Source: a filamentous cyanobacterium Phorm 6
GTDB lineage: Bacteria; Cyanobacteriota; Cyanobacteriia; Cyanobacteriales; Microcoleaceae
DNA: 45,880 nucleotides
NCBI GenBank assembly: GCA_003003725.1
Contig: PVWI01000006.1
Span: 1-45,880 of the forward strand
Direction: 5' to 3'
Shown one piece after another: positions 25,917-34,324 of the stretch. The first letter of the stretch is position 1, and every line of letters starts with the position of its first letter. The notes under the pieces were generated by a model. That model was not told where the DNA came from. It ran no database searches and saw nothing but the letters and a program-made list of their open reading frames with translations. The position numbers and the translations under genes are program-made.

Positions 25917-25965
25917 GATCCCCCTAAATCCCCCTTAAGAAGGGGGACTTTGAGTATTTCGAGTT
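25917..25965. repeat. C/G-rich palindromic repeat (CCCCCTAAAT...GGGGGACTTTGAGTA)
   Basis: A hairpin-forming repeat (CCCCCTTA-AGAAGGGGGAC) in the gap between the DUF1636 and CobW genes. Relatives occur at 796-885 and 30371-30497. It may act as an intra-operon mRNA element. Confidence 0.65.
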
Positions 25966-26019
25966 TCTTCCTGTTTAAAACAGACTTTGAACCCTCTTCG
26001 CCCTTTCTTAAGGGGAGTT

Positions 26020-27102
26020 ATGGGAGATTTGGATAATAATTCTCAACCTGAAAATAATTTAATGCACAAAATTCCTGTTACGGTTATCACTGGTTTTCTC
26101 GGTAGTGGCAAAACTACCTTAATTCGCCATTTGTTGCAAAACAATCAAGGCCGCCGTATTGCTGTTCTGGTTAATGAATTTGGCGAAATCGGAATTGACG
26201 GAGAGTTGCTGCGCGATTGCCAAGTTTGCGATGATGATGATGCAGAAAATGTGACTAGCAATATTGTAGAACTCACAAATGGCTGTCTTTGCTGCACTGT
26301 TCAAGAGGAATTCTTGCCGACTATGCAGGAATTGTTGAAGCGCCGAGAACAAATTGATTGTATCTTAATTGAAACTTCTGGCCTCGCACTTCCTAAGCCT
26401 TTGATTCAAGCTTTCCGCTGGCCGGAAATTCGCACGGGCGCTACTGTGGATGGTGTTGTTGCTGTTGTCGATTGCGAAGCTATTGCTAGCGGTAATTTTG
26501 TGGGCGATATCGATGCTTTGATGGCGCAGCGGCAGGCTGATGATAGTTTGGATCACGAAACTCCGATCGAGGAATTGTTTGAAGACCAGTTGGGCTGTGC
26601 CGATATGGTACTGTTAACGAAGGTCGATCGCGTGGATGCGGAAACTCAACAGAAAGTTCAAACCTGGTTGCAGCAAGAGTTACGTCCGAGTGTGAAAATT
26701 GTGCCTTGCAAGGGTGGCGAAATTAACCCTGATGTGCTGTTGGGATTTAATGCGGCGGTTGAGGATGATTTGGATTCTCGCCCGAGTCACCACGACACTG
26801 AGGAGGAGCACGAACATGATGATGATATTAACTCTACTTTCTTTATTGCCGATCGCCAATTTGAACCTGAAGATTTGGTCAAAAAACTCAAATCGTTGAT
26901 GGAAAGTCAAGAAATCTATCGGATTAAAGGGTTTGTGGCGGTTCCGAACAAGTCGATGAGGATGGTGTTGCAGGGTGTGGGCGATCGGATAGAATATTTT
27001 TACGATCGACCTTGGCAACCTTCGGAACTTCGGCAAACCAAACTGGTGTTTATCGGTCGGGAGCTCGATCGCGATCGAATTGCAGCTATAATTGGCAATT
27101 AA
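26020..27102 (+). CDS. cobW: CobW-type GTPase (COG0523)
   Basis: A 360-residue G3E-family GTPase. Walker A is GFLGSGKT (25-32), the metal-binding CxCC motif is NGCLCC (89-92), the switch region is ETSGLALPKP and the base-recognition motif is TKVD. A His/Asp/Glu-rich loop (SHHDTEEEHEHDDD) precedes a CobW C-terminal domain. Members deliver metals; placement behind a cobalamin riboswitch and DUF1636 points to cobalt or cobalamin assembly rather than zinc. ATG 26020 has GGGGAG close upstream; ATG 26062 is an alternative, and a TTG at 25987 is also in frame. Confidence 0.92.
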   Translation: MGDLDNNSQPENNLMHKIPVTVITGFLGSGKTTLIRHLLQNNQGRRIAVLVNEFGEIGIDGELLRDCQVCDDDDAENVTSNIVELTNGCLCCTVQEEFLPTMQELLKRREQIDCILIETSGLALPKPLIQAFRWPEIRTGATVDGVVAVVDCEAIASGNFVGDIDALMAQRQADDSLDHETPIEELFEDQLGCADMVLLTKVDRVDAETQQKVQTWLQQELRPSVKIVPCKGGEINPDVLLGFNAAVEDDLDSRPSHHDTEEEHEHDDDINSTFFIADRQFEPEDLVKKLKSLMESQEIYRIKGFVAVPNKSMRMVLQGVGDRIEYFYDRPWQPSELRQTKLVFIGRELDRDRIAAIIGN

Positions 27103-27117
27103 TCGCACGCTGACCTC

Positions 27118-27182
27118 AGAAACCGGGTTTCTTTCTATATTTCTCATTCCTGTTTGCAAAACTCGTAGAAACCCGGTTTCTA
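27118..27182. repeat. Inverted repeat AGAAACCGGGTTTCT / AGAAACCCGGTTTCT
   Basis: Two 15-bp elements, each itself nearly palindromic, separated by 35 bases just after the cobW stop. The GAAACCGGGTTTCT unit recurs at 44175-44190. It could form alternative hairpins and may end the cobW transcript, although a T-run is lacking. Confidence 0.7.
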
Positions 27183-27283
27183 ATCTCATACGTTAGCCCT
27201 TAACCAAACACTACCTATTCCTCTAGTCAAAAACTCTTAATATTATTTAATGTATTGCTAGCAGTAAGTCTGGTATAACATAC

Positions 27284-27298
27284 CGATAATGGTTATCA
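27284..27298. promoter_or_regulatory. Zur-like operator upstream of the second COG0523 gene
   Basis: CGATAATGGTTATCA, with the palindromic core GATAA-TGG-TTATC, matches the form of cyanobacterial Zur boxes (TGATAATNATTATCA). It lies 20 bases before the ATG. The same sequence pattern on the opposite strand (CGATAATCGTTATT) occurs before znuA, which strengthens both calls. Confidence 0.65.
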
Positions 27299-27318
27299 TT
27301 TCACAATAGAGGTCAAGT

Positions 27319-28290
27319 ATGGTGACTGCTAGAGCGATCGAATCAGTACCCGTAACAGTTCTCACAGGCTATCTGGGTGCAGGCAAAACTACGCTACTGA
27401 ACCACATCTTAACACAAGAGCACGGCAAAAAAGTTGCAGTAATTGTCAACGAATTCGGCGAAGTAGGCATCGACAACCAACTGATAATTGATGCCGACGA
27501 AGAAATTTTCGAGATGAACAACGGCTGCATTTGCTGTACAGTCCGAGGTGACTTGATTCGGATTATCAACAACTTAATGAAGCGGCGAGACAAATTCGAC
27601 CACATAGTCATCGAAACCACAGGTTTAGCCGACCCTGCGCCCGTAATTCAGACATTCTTTGTAGACGAAGATATGCGGGACAAATTGCTGCTAGATGCAG
27701 TTGTTACCGTAGTTGATGCCAAGCACGTCTGGCAGCACTGGGACGCAGAGGAAGTTCAAGAACAAATTGCCTTTGCTGATGTAGTTTTGCTCAACAAAAC
27801 AGACTTAGTAACTGCCGAAGAATTGGCAGAACTAGAAAACCGAATTCGCGCAATGAATGCACTGGCAAAAATCTACCGCACCCGCAATTCTGAATTAGAA
27901 ATCGATGCTTTGTTGGGCGTAAAAGCATTTGATTTGAACCGGGCTTTAGAAATCGAACCAGACTTTTTGGGCGAACACGTTCACGAGCACGATCCAAGTG
28001 TAAAATCAATAGCAATAGTAGAATCCGGTGCTATTGATGGGGACAAATTTAGCGATTGGATCGGCGAATTGTTGCGAACTCAAGGCACAGATATCTTTCG
28101 GACAAAAGGCATCTTGAATATGGCAGGAGAAAACAAGCGATTTGTTTTTCAAGGAGTGCATATGTTGTTCGACGGTAGACTGGATAGACCTTGGAAAGCC
28201 ACCGAAACTCCGAAAAATGAACTCGTATTTATCGGCCGCAACCTAAACCAAACTCAATTAACAGAAGATTTTCGTAAGTGTCTGGTTTAA
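27319..28290 (+). CDS. Zur-type COG0523 GTPase, putative zinc chaperone
   Basis: A 323-residue G3E GTPase. Walker A is GYLGAGKT (17-24), the metal-binding motif is NGCICC (70-73), the switch is ETTGLADPAPV and the base-recognition motif is NKTD. A short His cluster (EHVHEHDP) precedes the CobW C-terminal domain (IFRTKGILNMAGENKRFVFQGVHM). A Zur-like box sits directly upstream, so the gene is expected to be induced by zinc starvation and to allocate zinc to client proteins. It is only about 30% like its upstream neighbour by eye. AGAGG lies 6 bases before the ATG. Confidence 0.92.
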   Translation: MVTARAIESVPVTVLTGYLGAGKTTLLNHILTQEHGKKVAVIVNEFGEVGIDNQLIIDADEEIFEMNNGCICCTVRGDLIRIINNLMKRRDKFDHIVIETTGLADPAPVIQTFFVDEDMRDKLLLDAVVTVVDAKHVWQHWDAEEVQEQIAFADVVLLNKTDLVTAEELAELENRIRAMNALAKIYRTRNSELEIDALLGVKAFDLNRALEIEPDFLGEHVHEHDPSVKSIAIVESGAIDGDKFSDWIGELLRTQGTDIFRTKGILNMAGENKRFVFQGVHMLFDGRLDRPWKATETPKNELVFIGRNLNQTQLTEDFRKCLV

Positions 28291-28404
28291 TCTAAATTGA
28301 AAGTGGGGTGAGAATTATTCATCCCTTTCTTCTCTTCCTCTGTGTTCTCTGCGGTCTCTGCGGTTAAATCATTCCAAATTCATGACAAAAGCAAAAATGA
28401 ACTA

Positions 28405-29463
28405 ATGCTGGAACTTCATGGCAAAAAAATTCTATCTGATTATATAACTGCTATTACTTGGTCGCCCGATCGCAAAAATTTTGCAGTCTGTTCCGCCGCC
28501 GGTGAAGTGATGCTAGGAAATGTCGCAGCCATCAATAAATTGTCCTTGCAGCCATTGCAAATAGCAACCGATCATTCAATAGATTGTTTAGCTTTTTCTG
28601 CCGATGGTCAATTCCTAGCTGCTGGCGGACAAGACGGAAAAGTGCCAATTTGGCGCTCTAATTCTGGCGAATTAATTGCTAATTTGGACAATCAGCGCGT
28701 CTGGGTTGATAAGTTAGCTTGGAGTCCGAACTGCAATCAGTTAGCTTTCAGTATGGGCCGCTGCGTTCAAGTCTGGAATGCTGATGATAATGTGGTGGAA
28801 GTAACGCTGAATTTCGATTCATCATCTATCCTCGGTTTAGCATGGCATCCTATTGTTAAATCTCTGGCTGTTAGCGGCTATCAAGGCGTTAAAGTTTGGA
28901 ACGGCGAAGATTGGGACGAAGACCCGCACGTCTTGTCAGTACCGTCTGCAACAGGTGCAATTGCTTGGTCGCCGTCAGGGCAATATTTAGCTTGTGGCAA
29001 TATGGACAATACCCTAATTGTTAATGAATGGGGTAGTTCTGAACCTTGGGTAATGCAGGGTTTTCCGGGGAAGGTTCGGGAGTTGGCTTGGTCGAATCAA
29101 ACTAATTCTTTGGGTGCGCCTTTGTTAGCTGCTTCGAGTTCTCAAGGGATTTCTGTTTGGGAAAGAGATGCTGATGAAAGTGTCGGTTGGGAAGGTTGGG
29201 CTTTAGAAGTGCATGAAAATGTCGTAAGTGCGATCGCCTTTCAACCTACCACCTTTTTATTAGCTTCTGCCGCCGCAGACGGTCAAATTTGTTTGTGGGA
29301 GGAAGCAGAACAATTGCTGCAAATTCTAGAAGGTGCAGAGGGCGGTTTTTCCTGTCTCGCATGGCATCCTGACGGTCAATTTCTGGCGGGGGGCGGATGC
29401 GGCGGCGAATTGCTGGTTTGGTCGAAATCTATGCGCGGCAAAGGATTCGGGCGATCGCGCTAG
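28405..29463 (+). CDS. WD40-repeat beta-propeller protein
   Basis: A 352-residue soluble protein built of about seven WD40 repeats (recurring IAWSPSGQYLACGNMDN, LAWHPDGQFLAGGG, LLVWSKS), enough for one complete propeller. No catalytic motif is present, so it probably scaffolds protein contacts. I chose ATG 28405 because the longer frame would begin in CTCTGTGTTCTCTGCGG, which looks like non-coding repeat. It lies 114 bases after the Zur-regulated GTPase on the same strand and may share its control, which would make it part of the zinc-starvation response. The propeller's partner is unknown. Confidence 0.85.
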   Translation: MLELHGKKILSDYITAITWSPDRKNFAVCSAAGEVMLGNVAAINKLSLQPLQIATDHSIDCLAFSADGQFLAAGGQDGKVPIWRSNSGELIANLDNQRVWVDKLAWSPNCNQLAFSMGRCVQVWNADDNVVEVTLNFDSSSILGLAWHPIVKSLAVSGYQGVKVWNGEDWDEDPHVLSVPSATGAIAWSPSGQYLACGNMDNTLIVNEWGSSEPWVMQGFPGKVRELAWSNQTNSLGAPLLAASSSQGISVWERDADESVGWEGWALEVHENVVSAIAFQPTTFLLASAAADGQICLWEEAEQLLQILEGAEGGFSCLAWHPDGQFLAGGGCGGELLVWSKSMRGKGFGRSR

Positions 29464-29563
29464 GGAACCAAAAACGTAAACAATTGAAAACTTGCTCTTT
29501 ACAAAATCCTAGATTACTGTAACATTTTAGTGGCTGCACTATCCTCAAGGGCGATCGACAATT

Positions 29564-30244
29564 ATGAACCAACAGCAATTTCTCGAACAACTCAACAGCA
29601 TTCTTGACCAAAACCACCTGCTGAAACACCCGTTCTACCAAATGTGGAACGAAGGCAAACTAGACATCGCAATGCTGCAAGAGTACGCACAAGAATACTA
29701 CCTGCAAGTCCACAACTTCCCCACCTACGTCAGCGCTACCCACGCCGCCTGTGACGACATCAAAATTCGTCAAATGCTCCTCGAAAACCTGATAGAAGAA
29801 GAGCGAGGCGCTGCAAATCACCCCGAACTGTGGCTGCGCTTTGCCGAAGGTTTGGGTTTAGATAGAAACGCAGTTCTCGAACGCGAACACTTAGAAAAAA
29901 CCACCGAATCCGTCCGCATTCTCAAAGACTTAGCACGCAGCGAATCTCCCGCCAAAGGTTTAGCCGCCCTTTACGCTTACGAAGCGCAAATCCCCGAAGT
30001 TTCCACAACCAAAATCGCTGGTTTAAAGGAATTTTACGGTATCGATTCACAAGCAGCTTTATCTTTCTTTCAAGTTCACGAAAAAGCCGATGAGCTCCAC
30101 TCCGAAGCCACTCGCGAAGCTTTGTTACAGCTTTGTGAAACTGAAGAATCACAACAGGAAGCGCTATTAGCAGCCGAGAAAGCAACTTTTGCTCTTAATT
30201 TACTGCTTGATGGTGTTTACGAAACCTATTGTCAAGCTAAGTAA
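29564..30244 (+). CDS. CADD-family heme-oxygenase-like diiron protein
   Basis: A 226-residue all-helical protein of the TenA/PqqC-like fold, CADD group. Candidate metal ligands are Glu79, His86, Glu140, His172, Asp176 and His179 (IEEERGAANHPE, YAYEAQIPE, VHEKADELHS). With Tyr25, Tyr41 and Lys150, all fall at a constant offset of two from the residues I recall as essential in Chlamydia CADD, which makes p-aminobenzoate from its own tyrosine. It may therefore supply pABA for folate, but TenA-like or other oxidase roles remain possible. The ATG at 29564 gives the normal N-terminus. It follows the WD40 gene with a 100-base gap. Confidence 0.85.
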   Translation: MNQQQFLEQLNSILDQNHLLKHPFYQMWNEGKLDIAMLQEYAQEYYLQVHNFPTYVSATHAACDDIKIRQMLLENLIEEERGAANHPELWLRFAEGLGLDRNAVLEREHLEKTTESVRILKDLARSESPAKGLAALYAYEAQIPEVSTTKIAGLKEFYGIDSQAALSFFQVHEKADELHSEATREALLQLCETEESQQEALLAAEKATFALNLLLDGVYETYCQAK

Positions 30245-30248
30245 GCTT

Positions 30249-30542
30249 CAGTTGACAGTTGACAGTTGACAGTTGCTTTCTGGTAAAAAACGCATATTTG
30301 CAGGGCGGGTTGAAAAGCATTGGTGTCAACTTACTGTCAAACGTAGTAATAACTTTCTTGTTTGACGACTGGCCCAGATCCTCCCTAGCCCCCCTTAAAA
30401 AGGGGGGAACCGGAAAATATCAAAGTTCTCCTTCAAAAGGAGAGAACCGGATAGGATCAAAGTCCCCCTTCTTAAGGGGGATTTAGGGGGATCTAGACTC
30501 AGCTAGCAGCGAGATTTATCAAAATGTTTACACTGAATAGGA
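30249..30542. repeat. Repeat-filled gap between the CADD and znuB genes
   Basis: A CAGTTGA heptamer array (30249-30275) is followed by an extended C/G-rich hairpin repeat (30371-30497) with three C-run/G-run hairpins (CCCCCCTTAAAAAGGGGGG, TCTCCTTCAAAAGGAGA, CCCCCTTCTTAAGGGGG). The hairpins may insulate the two convergent genes. Confidence 0.7.
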
Positions 30543-31382
30543 CTATTCTCCTCTCTTTCTTGTCAAAATTCCTTGACTGGGACTGAACAGCAAAGCTATT
30601 AAAAATAACCCAAAAACAACTAATACAATTGCCGCACCAGATGGCATATTAAAATAATAGCTGAGATACATCCCAGTTACACTAGCTGTAATTCCAATAA
30701 TTGCTCCCAATCCCATCATTAAATGTAACTCTTTTACCAACAAATACGCCGTAATTCCAGGCCCGATTAACAGCGAAATTACTAACAGCGCCCCCACAGT
30801 TTGCAAACTCGCCACAATCGTTAGTGTAATCGCCGAAATCATCCCCAAATAAATCAAGTTTACAGGTAAACCGGATGCTTGCGCTCCCAGCGGGTCAAAA
30901 GTATAGAATAGTAGTTCTTTGTAAAAGACTTTAACCGCCACCAAAATAATCACAGTTATGATAAAAGTCTGCTGCACATCAGACGGTGCAACTGACAAGA
31001 TATTGCCGAACAGAAACCCGTCTAAGTCTAATTTTGTTGTCCGCAAAAGGCTAATCAATGTGACGCTAATTGCTAAAAAAGTAGACAAGATCAATGCCAT
31101 GACTGCATCAATTTTAATTCGCGATTGTGATTGAATCCATGCCATAATTACGGCGCTGATGATTCCTGAGATAAATGCGCCGATGGAAATATTGAAACCT
31201 AAAGAAAATGCAACGGGCAATCCTGCTAATACGGAATGGGCAATCATGTCTACCATCATTCCCATTTGTTGTACAATTAAATAGGAGCCGACTACGGCGC
31301 AGACAATTCCTAGCAGAATGCCGACGGCGATCGCATTTCGCATGAACTCGAATTTGAGCGGCTCGATTAGTATGTTTAACAT
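30543..31382 (-). CDS. znuB: Zinc ABC transporter permease
   Basis: A 279-residue permease of the ABC-3 family with about eight membrane helices. Typical landmarks are VGSYLIVQQMGMMVDMIAHSVLAGLP (the metal-transporter signature near the N-terminus) and LLVISLLIGPGITAYLL near the C-terminal half. The ATPase gene lies upstream on the same strand with a 153-base gap and the binding protein is divergent. Homologous manganese permeases look alike; zinc is inferred from the Zur-like box and the His-rich binding protein. Confidence 0.92.
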   Translation of the reverse strand: MLNILIEPLKFEFMRNAIAVGILLGIVCAVVGSYLIVQQMGMMVDMIAHSVLAGLPVAFSLGFNISIGAFISGIISAVIMAWIQSQSRIKIDAVMALILSTFLAISVTLISLLRTTKLDLDGFLFGNILSVAPSDVQQTFIITVIILVAVKVFYKELLFYTFDPLGAQASGLPVNLIYLGMISAITLTIVASLQTVGALLVISLLIGPGITAYLLVKELHLMMGLGAIIGITASVTGMYLSYYFNMPSGAAIVLVVFGLFLIALLFSPSQGILTRKRGE

Positions 31383-31394
31383 TTATAGAGGAAG

Positions 31395-31435
31395 GAAGTT
31401 CGGCAACGGATTTTGTAACGGATTTAACGGATGTT
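31395..31435. repeat. 41-bp dispersed repeat, copy 2
   Basis: Matches 15056-15096 with one mismatch. It lies between znuC and znuB, 13 bases upstream of the znuB start. Confidence 0.7.
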
Positions 31436-31535
31436 CGGCAGCGGATTTAGCTGTTGTGTCGCTATTGAAAAATTATCAAGGGAAATTGACAATCTCGTAG
31501 CGACGCACCCTACGGTTAGAATATTTCAATTTGTG

Positions 31536-32255
31536 TCACGCGGAAACTAAGCTTAAATCGTATCCATAGGCTTTTTGAATATTAGCAGCAGTCAGCACTT
31601 CTCGGCTGGAACCAACGGCAATTAATCCTTTGTTGAGTAACAATAAATTATCGTATTGTTTTAAGGTTTCGCCTAAATCGTGACTGATTACTAGCAATGT
31701 TTTATTTTCGGCTTTGAGTTCGGCAAAAATATCGAAAATAATTTCTTCTGTTGCTTTGTCGATCGCATTAAAGGGCTCGTCGAAGAAGAATAAATCGGCT
31801 TGTTGGGCGATCGACCTTGCTAAGAAAATCCGCTGCTGCTGGCCGCCGGAAAGTTCGCCAATTTGCCGATCGCGCAAATCCCACATTCCCACCCGCAACA
31901 AAGCAGTTTTCACCAATTCCCGCGACTGCTTCGAGGGGCTGCGAAACCAACCGGTTTGCACGGTTCGCGCCATCATCACCGCATTCCACACCGTAATCGG
32001 ATAATCCCAGTCAATTTGCGATCGCTGCGGCACATAGGCCACCCGCGACAACTGTTCCTTCAACAACCGCCCCTGATATTTTACCAAACCCCGACACGCC
32101 GGAATCAATCCCAGCATCGCTTTCACCATCGTGCTCTTCCCCGCGCCGTTGGGCCCGAATACACCGGTTAATTGTCCGGGTTCTAACTGGAAACTCACGT
32201 TGTTAAGGGCCGAAATTCCTCGATAATTCACAGCCAAGTCTTGCACTTCTAACAT
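31536..32255 (-). CDS. znuC: Zinc ABC transporter ATPase
   Basis: A 239-residue ABC ATPase. Walker A is FGPNGAGKST, the Q-loop lies in YVPQRSQIDWD, the ABC signature is LSGGQQQR, Walker B is DLFFFDEPF and the switch His is in VISHD. YVPQRSQIDWDYPITVWNAVMMAR is typical of zinc and manganese importers. It is the first gene of a znuC-znuB unit divergent from znuA; the Zur-like box between them could control both directions. Confidence 0.94.
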   Translation of the reverse strand: MLEVQDLAVNYRGISALNNVSFQLEPGQLTGVFGPNGAGKSTMVKAMLGLIPACRGLVKYQGRLLKEQLSRVAYVPQRSQIDWDYPITVWNAVMMARTVQTGWFRSPSKQSRELVKTALLRVGMWDLRDRQIGELSGGQQQRIFLARSIAQQADLFFFDEPFNAIDKATEEIIFDIFAELKAENKTLLVISHDLGETLKQYDNLLLLNKGLIAVGSSREVLTAANIQKAYGYDLSLVSA

Positions 32256-32317
32256 AATTGGAGATTTTGAGAACCATTCTTGTTCGTAGCTACTACAATA
32301 GGATAACTCGAAAAAGC

Positions 32318-32333
32318 AATAACGATTATCGTT
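32318..32333. promoter_or_regulatory. Zur-like operator between znuC and znuA
   Basis: AATAACGATTATCGTT contains the palindrome AACGAT-T-ATCGTT (32321-32333). Its complementary strand reads CGATAATCGTTATT, matching the box at 27284-27298. It lies 12 bases upstream of the znuA ATG and about 60 bases from the znuC start. Confidence 0.7.
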
Positions 32334-32344
32334 CCAAAGGTGAA

Positions 32345-33415
32345 ATGTTAAAAAAATTGTCTGGAAAAACTGGCAGATTTTGCAGTACGGCTGTTTTGGC
32401 GATCGGTTTCGGACTGGTTGGGTGCACTTCCGCCCCCCAAGCCAGCAATTCCACGCCCCAGAGTCCCAGCGCCACTCAAACTCAAGTGAGTCCCGTGGCT
32501 AACTTACCGAAAGTCGTCGCCACGACTGGTGTGATCTGCGATATTACTAAGGAAATTGCCCAAAGCTCGATCGACACCACCTGTCTAATCAAGCCCGGAG
32601 AAGACCCCCACGCCTATCAGACTAAGCCGGAAGACCGCAAAGCGATTGAAACAGCAAATTTGATTTTATACGCCGGCTACGACCACGAACCCAGCATCAT
32701 TAAATTAATTAAATCCAGCAATAATTCCGCACCCAAAATCGCCGTACACGAACTCGCCGTTCCCAAACCGCTGATGGGCGAACACGAACACGGCGAAGAG
32801 AAAGCGGAAGACAAACCCCATGCAGCAGGCGAAAAAGTTCCCGACCCTCACGTATGGCACAACGCTCAAAATGGCATCCGCATGGTAGAAACAATTCGCG
32901 ACGAATTGATCAAAGTTGCTCCAACTAATGCTCAACTCTATACCACAAATGCCGCGAAATTAACCAATGATTTAGCAAAAATAGATACTTGGATCAAGGC
33001 TCAAATCGCGACAATTCCTGCGGATAAACGCAAATTAGTCACAACTCACGATGCTTTGAGTTACTATGCCGATGCTTACGGTTTAGAGGTTGCTGGAGCT
33101 TTGCAGGGAGTCACAACAGAGGAACAGCCCACAGCCGCCAGAATTGCCGAATTATCATCACAAATTAAGACTGCAGGAGTGCCAACAATTTTTGTAGAAA
33201 CCACAACTAATCCCAAGTTAATGGAGACTGTAGCAAGGGAAGCAAATGTCAAAATTTCTGACAAGGAACTTTATAGCGACGAGTTGGGTGGCCCCGGTAC
33301 CGGTGCTGATACCTATGAAGGGATGCTGACAACTAATACTTGTGCGATTACTACTGGCCTCGGCGGCAATTGTACTTTGTTTGCAGGACAAGCAACACCG
33401 ACTTCTAAACCATAG
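32345..33415 (+). CDS. znuA: Zinc-binding lipoprotein of the ABC importer
   Basis: A 356-residue cluster A-I substrate-binding lipoprotein. The signal peptide ends in the lipobox LVGC, with Cys27 as the lipidated residue. Zinc ligands are the His of DPHAYQT, the His of DPHVWHN, the His of VTTHDALSYY and the Asp of YSDELGGPG. A His/Glu-rich loop (GEHEHGEEKAEDKPH) between the first two ligands is characteristic of zinc rather than manganese carriers. AAGGTG precedes ATG 32345; an in-frame codon at 32258 would add a non-signal extension across the Zur-like box and is unlikely. Confidence 0.95.
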   Translation: MLKKLSGKTGRFCSTAVLAIGFGLVGCTSAPQASNSTPQSPSATQTQVSPVANLPKVVATTGVICDITKEIAQSSIDTTCLIKPGEDPHAYQTKPEDRKAIETANLILYAGYDHEPSIIKLIKSSNNSAPKIAVHELAVPKPLMGEHEHGEEKAEDKPHAAGEKVPDPHVWHNAQNGIRMVETIRDELIKVAPTNAQLYTTNAAKLTNDLAKIDTWIKAQIATIPADKRKLVTTHDALSYYADAYGLEVAGALQGVTTEEQPTAARIAELSSQIKTAGVPTIFVETTTNPKLMETVAREANVKISDKELYSDELGGPGTGADTYEGMLTTNTCAITTGLGGNCTLFAGQATPTSKP

Positions 33416-33423
33416 AAAAGTCG

Positions 33424-33562
33424 GCGGTTGAAACCAGGTTTAGACAAACAAAAACCGCCTCCGCGGTTTGAAGACAGGGCGGTTAAAATTATATTATTTT
33501 CTTCAGTCCGCGGAGGCGGACTTGGTTTTTATAGGCGCGGTTTCAACCGCCGTCTTATCTAC
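33424..33562. repeat. GGCGGTTgAAACC / TCCGCGGAGGCGGA palindromic repeat
   Basis: A roughly 140-bp composite palindrome after znuA. Outer arms are GGCGGTTGAAACC and GGTTTCAACCGCC; inner motifs are GCCTCCGCGG and CCGCGGAGGCGGA. Related copies lie at 40063-40125 and 41025-41254. It may serve as a bidirectional terminator between znuA and the convergent small gene. Confidence 0.75.
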
Positions 33563-33572
33563 TGCGATGACT

Positions 33573-33833
33573 TTAAGGCGAATTTTCCTCATCAGTAGTG
33601 GGGGGTTTTTGGCCAATGCCCAATTGCTTCTTAGAGGATTTTAAGTCTTTCCAAAGCGCTTTAATATCTTTATAGGCTTTCTCAGCAGTAATTTTGCCAC
33701 CAGTTTCTAGCGAGCAAATGTATGTTATTTTCTGAGCAAATTCCTGCAAATTGGCATTAAATGTCAAGTTTTCTGGCGTGAAATCACCATAGTAGCGATG
33801 GCGAGGATGTAAAAAATCTTCTCGTTCTCTCAT
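33573..33833 (-). CDS. Small conserved cyanobacterial protein (86 residues)
   Basis: An 86-residue soluble protein with the block RHRYYGDFTPENLTFNANLQ, then EFAQKITYICSLETGGKI and KAYKDIKALWKDLKSSK. I recall a small cyanobacterial family of unknown function with this pattern (possibly the one named DUF7219, but I am unsure of the number). A purine-rich AGGAAGGGG lies immediately upstream of the ATG. It has no evident metal motif and may be unrelated to the zinc genes around it. Confidence 0.75.
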   Translation of the reverse strand: MREREDFLHPRHRYYGDFTPENLTFNANLQEFAQKITYICSLETGGKITAEKAYKDIKALWKDLKSSKKQLGIGQKPPTTDEENSP

Positions 33834-34048
33834 TGCCCCTTCCTAATTTAAGTTTTGGTGTTCAACTTTTGGTTGTGTCTCTGCTGTTAATAGAACTATT
33901 TGTACTGAGTATCAAGTCGCTAACTTGCTTTTATTGTATTACGTAATTAGTAATTGTGGTTTGTGGCTCTGTACTTTAGTCTATTAATGCAGTCTTAACC
34001 TTAAATTAGTTTTATTTTAACTTTTCTTTAACCTTAATGCAAAAGATT

Positions 34049-34073
34049 GGGAGATGCGAACAGCGCATCTCCC
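34049..34073 (-). terminator. Candidate terminator after smtA
   Basis: A perfect 10-bp stem (34049-34058 and 34064-34073, GGGAGATGCG/CGCATCTCCC) with a 5-nt loop, 50 bases after the smtA stop. On the minus strand it is followed by AATCTTTTGC, a weak T-tract. Confidence 0.5.
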
Positions 34074-34122
34074 TTTAGATATACTTTACAGGTTTTTCTT
34101 AACTTTTGCGGAAGCTCAGCAA

Positions 34123-34290
34123 TTACTTGTGGCACTCGCAACCGGTGTGGCCGCAGCCGGTGCCGTTGGGGTGGCCGGTGGCGCAAGCAGTTGAACAGTA
34201 AGATTTGCCGCTTTTTTCGATGGCTTCAGTCAGGCTGACAACGCACAAGCAAGAAGGACAGGCGCATTTCATTTGGGTGACGGTGGTCAT
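34123..34290 (-). CDS. smtA: Bacterial metallothionein
   Basis: A 55-residue Cys/His-rich zinc-sequestering protein. The pattern KCACPSCLCVV, SYCSTACATGHP and GCGHTGCECHK matches cyanobacterial SmtA/BmtA with nine cysteines and C-terminal His residues, enough for a Zn4 cluster. ATG 34290 is preceded by AGGAG at good spacing; an upstream in-frame ATG at 34332 would lie in the operator. It is divergent from smtB, with the operator between them, so it is induced when zinc excess releases SmtB. Confidence 0.95.
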   Translation of the reverse strand: MTTVTQMKCACPSCLCVVSLTEAIEKSGKSYCSTACATGHPNGTGCGHTGCECHK

Positions 34291-34324
34291 TTGGGGTTCT
34301 CCTGATAAGTTGGTTTTCCTATAC

